Below are positions 37,005-48,095 of a stretch of DNA of 64,000 nucleotides, one piece after another (position 1 is the first letter of the stretch; the number at the start of each line of letters is the position of its first letter). Source of the stretch: Malachius bipustulatus. Taxonomy: Eukaryota > Arthropoda > Insecta > Coleoptera > Melyridae. The stretch spans positions 5,624,437 to 5,688,436 of the forward strand of contig OU342636.1 of assembly GCA_910589415.1 (NCBI GenBank), read 5' to 3'. The notes beneath the pieces were generated by a model. The model worked only from the letters and a program-made list of their open reading frames with translations, was not told where the DNA came from and ran no database searches. Both the position numbers and the translations under genes were made by a program.

Positions 37005-40000
37005 ATGGCGGATGAGAACAGGGACGGCGACGGCGATCGCCCCAGTGCCCTGGACGAGTTAGACTTCAATTATGAAGAGGAGGAAGCTGGCGTTCGAGAA
37101 GCAGCGACTCAGGCGGCGGTGCAGGCGGCAACCGAGGCGGCGGCTCGTGAAGCAGAGGCGGCGGTTCTGCGTGCCCTTGACGGCACAATGGCGGAGCGGA
37201 TTGCGGCGTTGGTGGCGGAACAAACCTCCAAGGCGATGGAGAAGTTCCTGGCGACGACTGGCGGACAGGCGAGTGGGGTAACCTCCCCATCTGGGGATGT
37301 GGCGATGGAGGTAAGTCCTTCTGTGTTTCAGGCGCCTGCAGTCTCTGGTGTTTCAGGGACTTCGACATATGCGGGGCGAGTCCGTGGCGACATACGGGCA
37401 GCTGGCGAGGTCGTGGAGCCCTTCGACCCGGATGATCCGGACTCCAACGTGGAGAGGTGGCTCTCCATGATTGATCAGCTGGGTGGAATATACGGGTGGT
37501 CCGAGGCGGAAAGGGCATATTTCACCCAGATGAAGTTGAGGGGTTCGGCGAGGGCGTGGTTCAACCGCCTGGAGGAGTACGACTTCGGCTGGGCGGAATG
37601 GAAGGCGAAGTTGAAGAAGGCGTTTCCCCGGCACCAGGATTTTGCTGTGTGTCTGGAGGAGTTGGTGGCGAGGCGCAAGAGACCCGCAGAGTCGATGACG
37701 CGCTACTATCATGCGAAGCTGGCGATGTGTGGTAGGTGTCACATTTCAGGCGAAGACGCCGTGTCGGTGATCATACGTGGGCTGCCTGATGAGCTGAGGG
37801 CAAACGCGTATGCGTGTAAGGCGACAACTCCGGAGGCGTTGTATGCGCAGTTCCTGTCGGGGCTGGAAAACTACCAGTCACCGGGAGGGACAGGCGGGCG
37901 ACGTGAAGGCGACGAGGCAGGCCAAGTGAGGCGAATGGCGACATCACCACCGGCGAAGCGACCGGCGCCCAGTCAGGAGTTGGTCAGGTGCTACAACTGC
38001 CAGGAGTATGGCAAGCACCTGAGCAGGGATTGCCCGAAGCCCAGGCGAGAGAGGTGTGTGATCTGTGGCCGCGAGGGCCACAAGGCAGCGGAGTGCACCA
38101 CCAGGTATGGTCAGGCGAGGCGAGGCAGCAAGGGCAGTCAGGCGGACTCCAAGAAAGGAACTTGTCGGGTCAGGCTGGTAAGTGATGATTTGGACAACAC
38201 CTTCAAAAGGTTAGTGTGCATCAATGGGCAAGGCGTAAAGGCGTATCTGGACACAGGCAGTCAGCACAACATCATTACCGAAAGTTGTGCTGAACGCCTG
38301 GGTCTAGAGGTGAAGGAGGGCGTAGTTCTGCTGAAGGGAGTCTTTGGTGGTACTGGCGCGGCGCATGGGTGTTGTCAACTGTCTATTGAGGTTGACAACC
38401 TCGAAATTAAAACCGAGGCGTTGGTTACTTTGTGCGATATGTCACCGGTTGAATTGCTTATAGGGCAACCGGCAATAGGAGGCGCAGGCGTGTCCTTCAT
38501 TGTGCGGGAGGGAAAGGCGAAGTTCTTCCGGGATGGTAGGATCAACGATCTTCTGGCGTCCATCTCCCTGGAGGGGGAGACTTCTACAAGGCGACGTGTC
38601 CTGCTGAAGGAGGATATTCAAGTACCTCCTCACTCATCTGTTATGGCGAACGTGGTGGTAGAGGCGGAGCCAGGCGAAGAGGTGATAATGGAGGCTAAGG
38701 CGATTGATGACGGGCGTACATTAGTGGCGATGCCGCGAGGGATTCTGCGCCAAGGCAGCGAGATACAAGTTCACGTGACCAACCTTGGCGACCAGGAGCT
38801 GAAGTGGCAAAAGGGGAGAGTGGTTGCTCGAGCCCAGCGATGTGTGGCAGCTCCTGAGCCCACTGTTGTCACAGGAGTTGGGGTGAGTAGAGTTTCTATT
38901 ACCAAGTTTAGTGAGCTTAATATTGGGGATATAGGCGAGGCGAATGAGCTAGCTTTAAGGCGGTTACTAGCACGTAAAGCTGTCTGTTTTTCACAAGGCG
39001 AGGCGGATCTTGGGTTAACTCGTTTAGGCGAGATGAAAATTGAATTGGCAAAGGCCGGCACAGTCTATTTTCGACCCTACCGACTATCGCATGCCGAAAG
39101 GCAGCAGGTACGGGACAAGGTGCAAGGACTGATTGATTCTGGCGTTGTCAGAGAGTCCAATTCCGATTTTGCAAGTCCTATCATTTTGATAGGCAAGAAA
39201 GACGGCGGTGTGCGACTCTGCGTAGATTACAGGGCGTTAAATTCAATTACGGTGAAGGATAGGTATCCCCTTCCCCTAATTACCGATCAGTTGGATCGTT
39301 TGGCTGGTAAGCGATTCTTTACGACCCTTGACTTGGCGCAGGGGTATCACCAGGTGCCTATGCATCCGGAGTCTATTCATAAGACGGCATTTATTACCCC
39401 CGATGGTCAGTTCGAATATCTAAGGGTGCCATTTGGGCTGGCAAATGCACCGGCGGTGTTCCAGAGGATCATCAACAAGATGTTAGGCGATCTGCGGCAT
39501 GACCAAGTATTAGCATATATGGATGACTTGTTAATTCCATCAGCGACTATAAAGGATGGGTTGGCGTTGTTAGAGCAAGTTCTTAATCTAATAGAGCAGG
39601 CGGGTTTTAAACTAAATATGGCGAAATGCTCCTTTTTGCAGGGATCCATCGAATACTTGGGTCATGAAGTGAGCAGTGAAGGCGTTCGACCGGGGCAACG
39701 CAAAATAAAGGCGGTGACTGAATTTCCAATACCCGCAGACGTACATGGCGTTAGGCAATTCCTTGGGTTGGCGGGTTATTTTAGGAAGTTTGTCAAGGAC
39801 TTCGCTGTATTGGCAAGGCCTCTTTCTCAGTTAACAGCGAAAGATTGTGAGTGGAAATGGGGGGAAGTCGAGCAGAATTCATTTGACAAATTGAGGCGTA
39901 TATTGGCGGAGCGACCCATCTTGGGGTTGTATTGCAGTGAGGCGTATACGGAGTTGCACACTGACGCAAGTAAATTGGGCCTGGGTGGCATCCTTCTTCA

Positions 40001-41609
40001 AAGGCGATCTGATGGGAGGATGCAGGCGATTGCGTACTTTAGTAGGGCGACAACTACAGCTGAAGTAAATTATCATAGTTATGAGCTGGAAACTTTGGCG
40101 GTGGTTGAATCTATTAAGCGTTTTAGGGTATATCTGATAGGTATCCACTTTAAGGTGATTACTGACTGCTCGGCGGTTAGAGCAACCCTACTCAAGCGAG
40201 ATCTTGTACCTCGTATAGCTAGGTGGTGGCTTACAATACAGGAATATGATATGGAGGTAGAATACAGGCCAGGCGATAAAATGCAACATGTCGATGCTCT
40301 TAGCCGTAATCCGGTGAAGGTTAATTTGATACAGATGGCGGAAGATGATTGGTTTTTGACAATACAATTACAGGACGATAAAGCACAGGCGATTGTAAAG
40401 GCCTTATCAGAAGGAACAGCTGACGCAGATATAAAACGTGACTTCAAAATTAAAGACGGGCGACTCTGGAGGCGAACTGAGAACGGTGACAGATTATACG
40501 TGCCTGCAATGGCCAAATTTAGTCTATTGAGGCGACATCATGACGACATTGGCCACCCTGGGTACAAGAGGTGTTATGAACTGCTTCGGCAGCAGTACTG
40601 GTTTCCTCGCATGAGGCGTTTTGTGCAGAAGTATACGGCGGCTTGCATGAATTGTGCTTTTGCTAAGGGAGACTATGGGAAGGGTGAAGGTCTTTTGCAC
40701 CCCATCAAGAAACCAACAACACCTTTCGACACAATACACATTGATCATGTGGGCCCTTTCACTAAAACAACTAAACATCACAATTATATCTTGATGGTGG
40801 TGGATGCATTCACCAAGTTCTTAATAGCGGTCCCTACGCGCACCCTTAGTACAGCCGAAACAATAGACAAGCTTAGGTGGGTGTTTGGTGAATTTGGATA
40901 TCCAAGGCGAATTATTTCCGATCGGGGGCGGGCGTTTATTAGCAAGGAGTTCGCTAATTATATGGCGGAAAAGGGGATCAGGCATGTACTCAATGCCATT
41001 GCTACCCCAAGGGCGAATGGCCAGGTAGAACGGCCGAATCGTACAATTATTGAGGCGCTAACGGCGAGTACGGAAGGTGAGGCGCGGTGGGATGAACGGC
41101 TACCTGAAGTTATATGGGGCATTAATCATACTGAGAATGCTAGCACTAAGTTCTCTCCATCTGAATTGCTGTTCTCCTATCGTGGCGGGGCGATTGCAGA
41201 CTTGGCAGGCGGTTCTCAAGTCTCCCACAATACAGAGGTGGACAGATTGCGGGCGGCTAGGCGAAAGGCATCTGATAATTTGGCGGAGACGTCTCGGCGA
41301 ATGAAGGCGAGATATGATAAGAGGCGGAAAATTGCGACTGAGTATAAAGAAGGTGATTTAGTCTTGTGGAAACAGGCGGCTACCACTACTAATCAAAAGG
41401 GGGTTAATCGAAAATTGGCCAATAAGTATGATGGTCCTTATAAGGTAGTTAAGTCATTAGGGAATGATCGTTTTGTCATTGCGTCACTACCTAGTGTTAG
41501 GGGATACAAACGATTCAAGGCAGTTGCGGCAGCAGATGCCTTGAGGCGATATCAAAGTGGCGCTTTGTATAGTGAGAGTGGTGACTGCGCTACCAGCGAC
41601 GATGAGTAG
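37005..41609 (+). CDS. Gypsy Gag-Pol polyprotein (1534 residues)
   Basis: I chose ATG 37005 (MADENRDGDGD); the frame is open upstream but with no ATG. Domains in order: Ala/Glu-rich Gag start (1-110), capsid-like Gag (about 150-300, FDPDDPDSNVERWL), two CCHC-type zinc knuckles (about 329 and 351; the first has an extra residue), retropepsin (AYLDTGS, Asp about 416), reverse transcriptase (about 690-870, LAYMDDLL near 838), RNase H (about 980-1100, LHTDAS), integrase zinc domain (about 1170-1217, two His and CMNC), and integrase core with Asp about 1247, Asp about 1305 and Glu about 1342. All catalytic residues are present, so the element may be competent. Gag and Pol share one frame without a shift. 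Confidence 0.95.
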   Translation: MADENRDGDGDRPSALDELDFNYEEEEAGVREAATQAAVQAATEAAAREAEAAVLRALDGTMAERIAALVAEQTSKAMEKFLATTGGQASGVTSPSGDVAMEVSPSVFQAPAVSGVSGTSTYAGRVRGDIRAAGEVVEPFDPDDPDSNVERWLSMIDQLGGIYGWSEAERAYFTQMKLRGSARAWFNRLEEYDFGWAEWKAKLKKAFPRHQDFAVCLEELVARRKRPAESMTRYYHAKLAMCGRCHISGEDAVSVIIRGLPDELRANAYACKATTPEALYAQFLSGLENYQSPGGTGGRREGDEAGQVRRMATSPPAKRPAPSQELVRCYNCQEYGKHLSRDCPKPRRERCVICGREGHKAAECTTRYGQARRGSKGSQADSKKGTCRVRLVSDDLDNTFKRLVCINGQGVKAYLDTGSQHNIITESCAERLGLEVKEGVVLLKGVFGGTGAAHGCCQLSIEVDNLEIKTEALVTLCDMSPVELLIGQPAIGGAGVSFIVREGKAKFFRDGRINDLLASISLEGETSTRRRVLLKEDIQVPPHSSVMANVVVEAEPGEEVIMEAKAIDDGRTLVAMPRGILRQGSEIQVHVTNLGDQELKWQKGRVVARAQRCVAAPEPTVVTGVGVSRVSITKFSELNIGDIGEANELALRRLLARKAVCFSQGEADLGLTRLGEMKIELAKAGTVYFRPYRLSHAERQQVRDKVQGLIDSGVVRESNSDFASPIILIGKKDGGVRLCVDYRALNSITVKDRYPLPLITDQLDRLAGKRFFTTLDLAQGYHQVPMHPESIHKTAFITPDGQFEYLRVPFGLANAPAVFQRIINKMLGDLRHDQVLAYMDDLLIPSATIKDGLALLEQVLNLIEQAGFKLNMAKCSFLQGSIEYLGHEVSSEGVRPGQRKIKAVTEFPIPADVHGVRQFLGLAGYFRKFVKDFAVLARPLSQLTAKDCEWKWGEVEQNSFDKLRRILAERPILGLYCSEAYTELHTDASKLGLGGILLQRRSDGRMQAIAYFSRATTTAEVNYHSYELETLAVVESIKRFRVYLIGIHFKVITDCSAVRATLLKRDLVPRIARWWLTIQEYDMEVEYRPGDKMQHVDALSRNPVKVNLIQMAEDDWFLTIQLQDDKAQAIVKALSEGTADADIKRDFKIKDGRLWRRTENGDRLYVPAMAKFSLLRRHHDDIGHPGYKRCYELLRQQYWFPRMRRFVQKYTAACMNCAFAKGDYGKGEGLLHPIKKPTTPFDTIHIDHVGPFTKTTKHHNYILMVVDAFTKFLIAVPTRTLSTAETIDKLRWVFGEFGYPRRIISDRGRAFISKEFANYMAEKGIRHVLNAIATPRANGQVERPNRTIIEALTASTEGEARWDERLPEVIWGINHTENASTKFSPSELLFSYRGGAIADLAGGSQVSHNTEVDRLRAARRKASDNLAETSRRMKARYDKRRKIATEYKEGDLVLWKQAATTTNQKGVNRKLANKYDGPYKVVKSLGNDRFVIASLPSVRGYKRFKAVAAADALRRYQSGALYSESGDCATSDDE

Positions 41610-42028
41610 CTGTCTGTCATTACTTCAACTAATTTTAAGGCGATGTAATTTCTGAATTAATGGGGACATTAATTTTGCAGGACGGCCGAATGTTACACCA
41701 GTAAGGCGAACGGTAGGCAACCAGGGATACATCTCTGGCGCAGGCCTACTGGAGATGAGGCGTGGAAAGGCGCAAGACTGAAGACAGGAGCAAGTGGCGT
41801 ATGGCGAACGGCAGCTGACAGATGACACTGCCAGGTGACAGATACCGGCGTCAGGCCTTCCTCTGATTTGACGGTGGAAGGAGCGGGAGGCAGGGCGGAT
41901 TTACCAATGGCGACGGTACCTGTGACTTGGTAGCTGCGTCATACCTGAGTTGAGGAATTTGTCTGTCACTTCTATAGCTATTTTTACAAGAAGGACTGCT
42001 ATTCCCAGCTCGAATTATTCTTCTAACA
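41610..42028 (+). repeat. Gypsy 3' LTR and preceding gap
   Basis: The LTR is 41691-42028. It matches the 5' LTR in length and, as read, in sequence. The 81 bp before it lack a clear polypurine tract next to the LTR: the purine run TGGGGACA lies 30 bp away, and the bases just before the LTR are GACGGCCGAA. Confidence 0.9.
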
Positions 42029-42114
42029 ATATATTTATTTTATTGTAGTGTAACCTATCTTTAAAAATTGAGATCCTGCGTCATGGGCAGTAAATTCAGT
42101 AATGTGGCCCCCTT

Positions 42115-42836
42115 ATAGCGAATTCGAGTTGGCTGCACTTGCTCGGAGCGAGATCGATCTGTCTCTGAATCAGTTCTGCCCAGAATTCTGCTCCAGTCCG
42201 GTGCAGAACTTTCGCATTTCGACTCTGTATGGAACCGAACTGTGTCAGGGCAGGCCAGAACCAGAGCCAGAGCCAGAGCGCCATGCACCGGTGCAGTGCA
42301 GTGTGCAATTCAGTTTCCCTCCAGTCTGCGTTTTCATTATAGCCTTCTACCTATCCCTATCCTATATCTATCACGGTTGTTGTTATGATGTTATTCTTAT
42401 TATAACAGAGTCGTGGAACTACAAGGCGTGATCCATTTTAATTATTGTAATAAGTTGTAATTCATACAATACGTAAAATGTACTTATCCACAAATTTTTG
42501 GTTTAAGGAATTACTAGGAATCAGTAAGGAATCAGTATTTAATTTTCCCGCTATTTCTAACATCTAAATTTACGGGAGTGCACCGTTGCACCGTCAAATT
42601 TGACGGTGCCGTTTATTTTGCTTTGGGACAGTTCCGCCATACGACTCGAACATATTTTCCTATGCACTGCCAGAGAGCAAGTGTAACTCGAACACAATTA
42701 CGATATGCACCGCTAGAGTTCACTTTAACTCGAATACGATTACGAAAAGCACTGGAACGGAGTCCTACAAATCGAACACGAGATTCCGTCTCGGTGCGCA
42801 CCCGGAGCAGAAAAGTGCAGTAACTCGAATTCGCTA
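42115..42836. mobile_element. PIF/Harbinger-type MITE
   Basis: Ends TAGCGAATTCGAGTT and AACTCGAATTCGCTA are flanked by TTA (42112-42114, 42837-42839). Subterminal CTGCACTT/AAGTGCAG words pair. The interior includes a (CAGAGC)n-like run near 42258-42278 and AACTCGAA words. No gene. Confidence 0.75.
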
Positions 42837-42839
42837 TTA

Positions 42840-43387
42840 GATTGAATGACTGAAAAAGAAGAACCCCTTAGACGTTTGAAATGTCAACTTGTCTGTCATG
42901 AATGACTGTTTAGATTCCCGCTCTGAATGTTTGATTTGAATTTGAGGTTTTCCCTCCCTGAATTCTTGGATGTTTGAATTTAAAGATTAACCTGCCCCGA
43001 TTTCAAATAAATGGCCACATCACTTACTTACGTTTGTTATCGTTGTTTTACCTGGGCTCGTATTTTAACTGGGCTCGTGCTTTATCTTGGCTCGTGTTCG
43101 TCTAGTTTTTTTTCACCTTGTTCGGACCTTCCGTTGGGTTCGTAGTACTTACCTTGTTATTGGTTCTTTTATACACAGACATGAAGCGAAAGGTGGGAGA
43201 TTTGAGATTAGTGAAACAAAAGAATTTTAAAAACACCTACTTTATTCTAAGAGAAACCTAGCAGTGCCTTTACACTCGCTGGGACTCCCGAGTAAAAAGA
43301 GCGTGGCCGAGAAAAACCTCGATCATTATCCCGAAATGAAAAGAATCAACGGTGGTCTGAAAAGCATAGATCAATCGTCTCGACAAC
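42840..43387. other. Intergenic stretch with GGCTCGT triplicate
   Basis: No gene seen. At 43051-43100 the word TGGGCTCGT or TTGGCTCGT occurs three times at about 20-bp spacing. Otherwise unassigned. Confidence 0.4.
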
Positions 43388-43606
43388 TGTAGAGTGGACT
43401 AGGTGGCAACACTGTCAAGCCACTCTAGTGGATTACAATGTATACTACCGGCGGTACTGGAGACCAGTCATGTCATACACGCCATTAAGTAAACTAGTAT
43501 TAGGTCTTTGTATAATCATTAATAATAATAAACTGATTTAAAGTTAAGTGGTTTTCTCTAGTTAAGTATTCTAGTTTAGTAATGAACCGCAATACTAAAC
43601 AATACA
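43388..43606 (+). repeat. Candidate 5' LTR of the second Gypsy element
   Basis: TGTAGAGTGGACTAGG to AACAATACA has TG...CA ends and is followed at once by TGGCGCTGCGACGAAAG, a plausible tRNA primer site (TGG start). Gag begins 48 bp later. The 3' LTR is absent, so the boundaries rest on these signals only. Confidence 0.5.
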
Positions 43607-43653
43607 TGGCGCTGCGACGAAAGTAAGGGACAATAATATACTAGTTGAAGAAA

Positions 43654-44356
43654 ATGTCAGGAAACGCATTACCGCGATTAGATTTAACAAGTTCAGGCAA
43701 TCCAGCAGAAGAATGGGCACAGTGGCTAAACAGCATCGAAATTTACAGAATAGCGACAGAAGTTGACAAAAAAGCTGAAAAAATACAAATAGCACAACTT
43801 CTCCATTTTGCGGGAACCGATCTGCAAAAAAATCTGTGGAACGCTACAGTTCTCAGACAATGAAAAAGACAAATATGAAGAAGTGATCAATAAAATTAAC
43901 AACCACTTCACTCCAAGGCAGAATTTGACATTCACCAGGTACAAATTCTTCACATCTAAACAAAACGGCAATAGCACTCTAGAACAATTTATTACCGATT
44001 TGCAAAATCAGGCAAACAAGTGCAAATTGGGAGACCTGAAAAATGATCTGATAAAACTCATGTTAATTTGTGGAACAAATAACAACGAAGTGCGACATAG
44101 ACTCCTCCAAGACGATGAAGACTTGGAGAAATCAATCAAGTTGGCGTCGATAATAGAACAATCAAAGTCACAAGCCAAGCGAATGGATCACCGAAGAGAG
44201 GAAGAAAACATAGATGCGGTCGCCAAAAGAGCAAGCACAGCCAAAGAGTCCACACGTCCAGGAAATTCCAGCAGCAGCATCACCAGAGTCAGAACCGACG
44301 AAGATCACAATCACGGACACGTCCTCGCTCACTATCAAAAGGTAGGAATATCAATA
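43654..44356 (+). pseudogene. Second Gypsy (K02A2.6-like) Gag
   Basis: From ATG 43654 (MSGNALPRLDL) the frame carries a Gag capsid-like region (AEEWAQWLNSIEIY). It shifts near 43850 and continues as DNEKDKYEEVINKIN and LEQFITDLQNQANKC. A second shift near 44260 puts an Arg/Ser/Gln-rich segment in frame with the zinc knuckles beyond the MITE at 44357. Two shifts and three insertions make it defunct. Confidence 0.75.
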
Positions 44357-44618
44357 ATTGAACCCTATGCTGCAATAACAACGTTGTAAGTGCTGAAAGT
44401 ATATTTTGCGGGAAATCGAAATCAACATTTTTTGTGAACCAAAATAATATATTAGCTTAAAAACATTAATATATTAATTAATTATATTCATTAATTAACA
44501 TTAATATATTAATGTTTGTAAGCTGATATATTATATTGGTTCACAAAAAATGTTTATTTCGACTTCCCGCAAAATTTACTTTTAGCACTTACAACGTTGT
44601 TGCAGCATAGGGTTCAAT
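44357..44618. mobile_element. Palindromic MITE in the Gypsy Gag
   Basis: Ends ATTGAACCCTATGCTGCAA and its inverse are flanked by TA; the inverse match can be extended to CAATAATTG, so the exact edge is uncertain by a few bases. It separates the basic part of Gag from the first zinc knuckle. Confidence 0.7.
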
Positions 44619-45113
44619 TATTGTACTAGATGTGGTCGTAGTCATCAATTGAACAAGTGTCCTGCTTACAATAAAATGTGCGGAAAATGTGAAAAATATG
44701 GACATTTTGCAAATATGTGTAGAACTAATTATAAAAAGGTTAATACTTTAGATACAAATAATTTAACTGATGAGAAACTAGATACGTTATATGTAGGTAC
44801 TGCGCGTAAAGAGAATATAAATATTGTAAATAATAATTTTAGTCAATCAACTTGGTATGCCAAATTGAAGATCAATAATAGGTTCAATAATTTCAAAATT
44901 GATACAGGGGCGATGGCAAATGTGATTCCAATTAAAGATTTTTTGAATTTACGACTACCACATACTATAATAAATCCATCTAAGGTAACTCTAAAATCTT
45001 ATACAAATAATGAATTACCGATTCTAGGAGAATGCCAATTAAAATGTTCACATAATGATCAAAATTATCAGATAAAATTTTATGTTGTAAATAACACCAA
45101 CGAGTCATTATTG
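44619..45113 (+). pseudogene. Second Gypsy nucleocapsid and protease
   Basis: Two zinc knuckles come first: C-x2-C-x3-H-x4-C (CTRCGRSH) and C-x2-C-x4-H-x4-C (CGKCEKYGH). Then a retropepsin with FKIDTGAMANVI (active Asp) ends at 45113, where element C inserted. Removing element C with one TG copy lets the frame run on at 56269 without a stop, into the typical end of the protease. Confidence 0.8.
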
Positions 45114-45174
45114 CCCAAGCAACACCCCATAGTCTAATTGACGTCTATATATGGTCGATCACGTCTAAAACACG

Positions 45175-48095
45175 TTTCGGTCTAGTCGTCGATTAGTAAT
45201 AGATATGTTTTAGATGCCACCATAATTACATCTAACTGGTACACATTTATTAGATGTATTTTCTACATATACTTTTAGATGAACAAATAGCAACAAATCA
45301 TTATACATAAGAGTTATTTGTTTTCTCTGATGAAACACAACAAAATATGTGTATTTCATATGGAAATTCTCTCAATTTAATTAGATTGAAATGTGGTAGA
45401 TCAATCGGTATCTAATAGACATATCGTAGATGTCCTCATTATTACGTCTACGGCTATACATTTAATAGATGCATTTTGAATATTTACTTTTAAATATACA
45501 AAATAGCAACAAATCATTATACATAAGGTTTATTTGTTATGTCCGATGAAACACAACAAAATATGTGGATTTTATATGAAAATCTGTCAATTTAATTAAA
45601 TTGAAATGTGGTAGATCGATCGGCATTAAATAGACATATCTTAGATGTCCACATTATTATGTCTACGAGTATACATTTTCTAGATGTATTTTTTGTAATT
45701 TTATTTTTGGATATACAAAGCATCAACAAATAATTATGCATATAAGAGTTTATTTTATAAAACACAACAAAATATATGTATTTTATATAAAAATTCCCTC
45801 AATTTAATTAAATTGAAATGTGGTAGATCGATCCCCAGATAGCACCGAGTGTCCTATGGACGTCCGTTGAGTATCCATTATACGTCCATTGGTCCATGGA
45901 CAATAAATGGACGTCCTACGGACTTCTCCGCACGGACTTCCTATGTACGTCCACAAAAGTACGTCCATTGGACGTCCATCGAGTTGTTTTTGACTATTGC
46001 GCATGACGTGCTGTCGCAGACAGGAAGAGAATAGCAGCACAAGTGCGTACGCACGCGCTAACCACCCCATCTTCCATTCTTCCACTATCATACAATCCAC
46101 ATTCCTACCTTATACATTAATTCGTCCCAAGGAAAGACTTCCGCCATTCCCATCAAACTCAAGCAAGACTGCTAGCGTGAAGATGAAGACATATCTGCAT
46201 TATACAGTGAACAAAAGAAAGAAATTCGATGAATCTTCAATTTTTAGAGTTTGTGAAAAATCCAAAAACGAATATTTTCATTAAGTTTATCAATATTATC
46301 ATTAACTAATATAATTAACAACTTTTCAATGAAAATTACCAGATTTTACGTAAAACTTAATGATAGAAACACGTAAGTAGGTAAGTACCTAGTCATTTTC
46401 CTGTATCTTTAGCCCTTATCAACGTTGTTTTCAAAACAGAAAATTACCGTATATACCCTATACCTATCACTACATTTATTGGATTTTTCAAAACTCTAAA
46501 TTTCAAGACTTATCGAATATTTTCTGTCTTTTGTTCCTCACTAAGATATTTATCAGCAAATGCTTTGTGGACATCCGATAACGGACTCCCTATGGACGTC
46601 CGATAACAGACATCCTATGGACGTCCGATAACGGACATCCTATGGACGTCCGGTAACGGACATCCTGCGGATGTCCAAAGTTGTGACAAATGGACACTGA
46701 GTGGACGTCCCATGGACGTCCATAGGACAAAAACGGACGTCCTATGGACGTCCGTTGGTACATAGAAGGATGTCCATTGGACGTCCATAGGACTACTTTG
46801 TGCTGTTTGGGTCGGCATATAATAGACATCATATCTTAGATGTCCACATTACTACGTCTACGAGTATACATTTTCTAGATGTATTTTGTAATTTTATTTT
46901 TGGATATACAAAGCATCAACAAATAATTATGCATATAAGAGTTTATTTTATAAAACACAACAAAATATATGTATTTTATATAAAAATTCCCTCAATTTAA
47001 TTAAATTGAAATGTGGTAGTTCGATCGGCATATAATAGACATATCTTAGATGTCCACATTATTACGTCTACGAGTATACATTTTCTAGATGTATTTTGTA
47101 ATTTTATTTTTATATACACAAATAGCAACAAATTATTATACACATAAGAGTTTATTTGTTATATCCGATGAAACATAACAAATATGTGTATTTTATATAA
47201 AAATTCCCTTAATTTAATTAAATTGCAATGTGGTAGATCGATCGACATATAATAGACATATCTTAGATGTCGACATTACTACGTCTACGAGTATACATTT
47301 TCTAGATGTATTTTGTAATTTTATTTTTGGATATACAAAACAGCAACAAATTATTACGCATATAAGAGTTTATTTGTTATATCCGATGAAACACAACAAA
47401 ATATGTGGATTTTATATGAAAATCTGTCAATTTAATTAAATTGAAATGTGGTAGATCGATCGGCATTAAATAGACATATCTTAGATGTCCACATTATTAT
47501 GTCTACGAGTATACATTTTCTAGATGTATTTTTTGTAATTTTATTTTTGGATATACAAAGCATCAACAAATAATTATGCATATAAGAGTTTATTTATAAA
47601 ACACAACAAAATATATGTATTTTATATAAAAATTCCCTCAATTTAATTAAATTGAAATGTGGTAGATCGATCGGCATATAATAGACATATCTTAGATGTC
47701 CACATTACTACGTCTACGAGTATACATTTTCTAGATGTATTTTGTAATTTTATTTTTGGATATACAAAGCATCAACAAATAATTATGCATATAAGAGTTT
47801 ATTTTATAAAACACAACAAAATATATGTATTTTATATAAAAATTCCCTCAATTTAATTAAATTGAAATGTGGTAGTTCGATCGGCATATAATAGACATAT
47901 CTTAGATGTCCACATTATTACGTCTACGAGTATACATTTTCTAGATGTATTTTGTAATTTTATTTTTGGACATTCAAAACAGCAACAAATAATTATGCAT
48001 ATAAGAGTTTATATGTCATATCAGATGAAATACTACAAAATATGGTGTATTTCATATAAAAATTCCCTCAATTTAATTAAATTGAAATGTGGTAG
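45175..48095. repeat. Satellite array, about 213-bp monomers
   Basis: About nine head-to-tail copies of a unit carrying GTGGTAGATCGATCGGCAT, TAGACATATCTTAGATGTCC, TATACATTTTCTAGATGTAT and CCCTCAATTTAATTAAATTG. Copies start near 45391, 45608, 45818, 47012, 47227, 47446, 47658 and 47869. Element B interrupts the copy at 45818. The short open frames repeated in it are by-products. Confidence 0.85.
45834..46811. mobile_element. Element B: CCCANNYARCA-type element in the satellite
   Basis: Ends CCCAGATAGCACC and the inverse of CCCAAACAGCACAAAG. The neighbouring satellite copies show the empty site (GATCGATCGGCAT), so the duplication is exactly TC (45832-45833, 46812-46813). Both subterminal regions (45845-45985 and 46565-46795) are packed with ATGGACGTCCAT palindromes. 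The interior 46000-46560 has no supported gene. Confidence 0.85.

Larger units (their letters stand above)
36543..42028 (+). mobile_element. Structurally intact Ty3/Gypsy LTR retrotransposon (GGCG-rich)
   Basis: Two 338-bp LTRs bound one uninterrupted gag-pol frame. The target duplication is ATAT (36539-36542, 42029-42032). The LTRs look identical, so the insertion is recent. There is no env: the frame ends 81 bp before the 3' LTR. The sense strand of both LTRs and coding region is extraordinarily rich in GGCG. Confidence 0.93.

Noticed and set aside
37066..37742. Minus-strand open frames opposite the Gypsy gag
   Set aside because: Shadows of a GC-rich coding strand; the sense frame has all the domains.
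41610..41690. Possible env gene of the intact Gypsy
   Set aside because: Only 81 bp separate the pol stop from the 3' LTR, too little for an envelope.
45175..48095. CRISPR array
   Set aside because: Monomers are about 213 bp without short repeats and unique spacers, and the sequence is eukaryotic.
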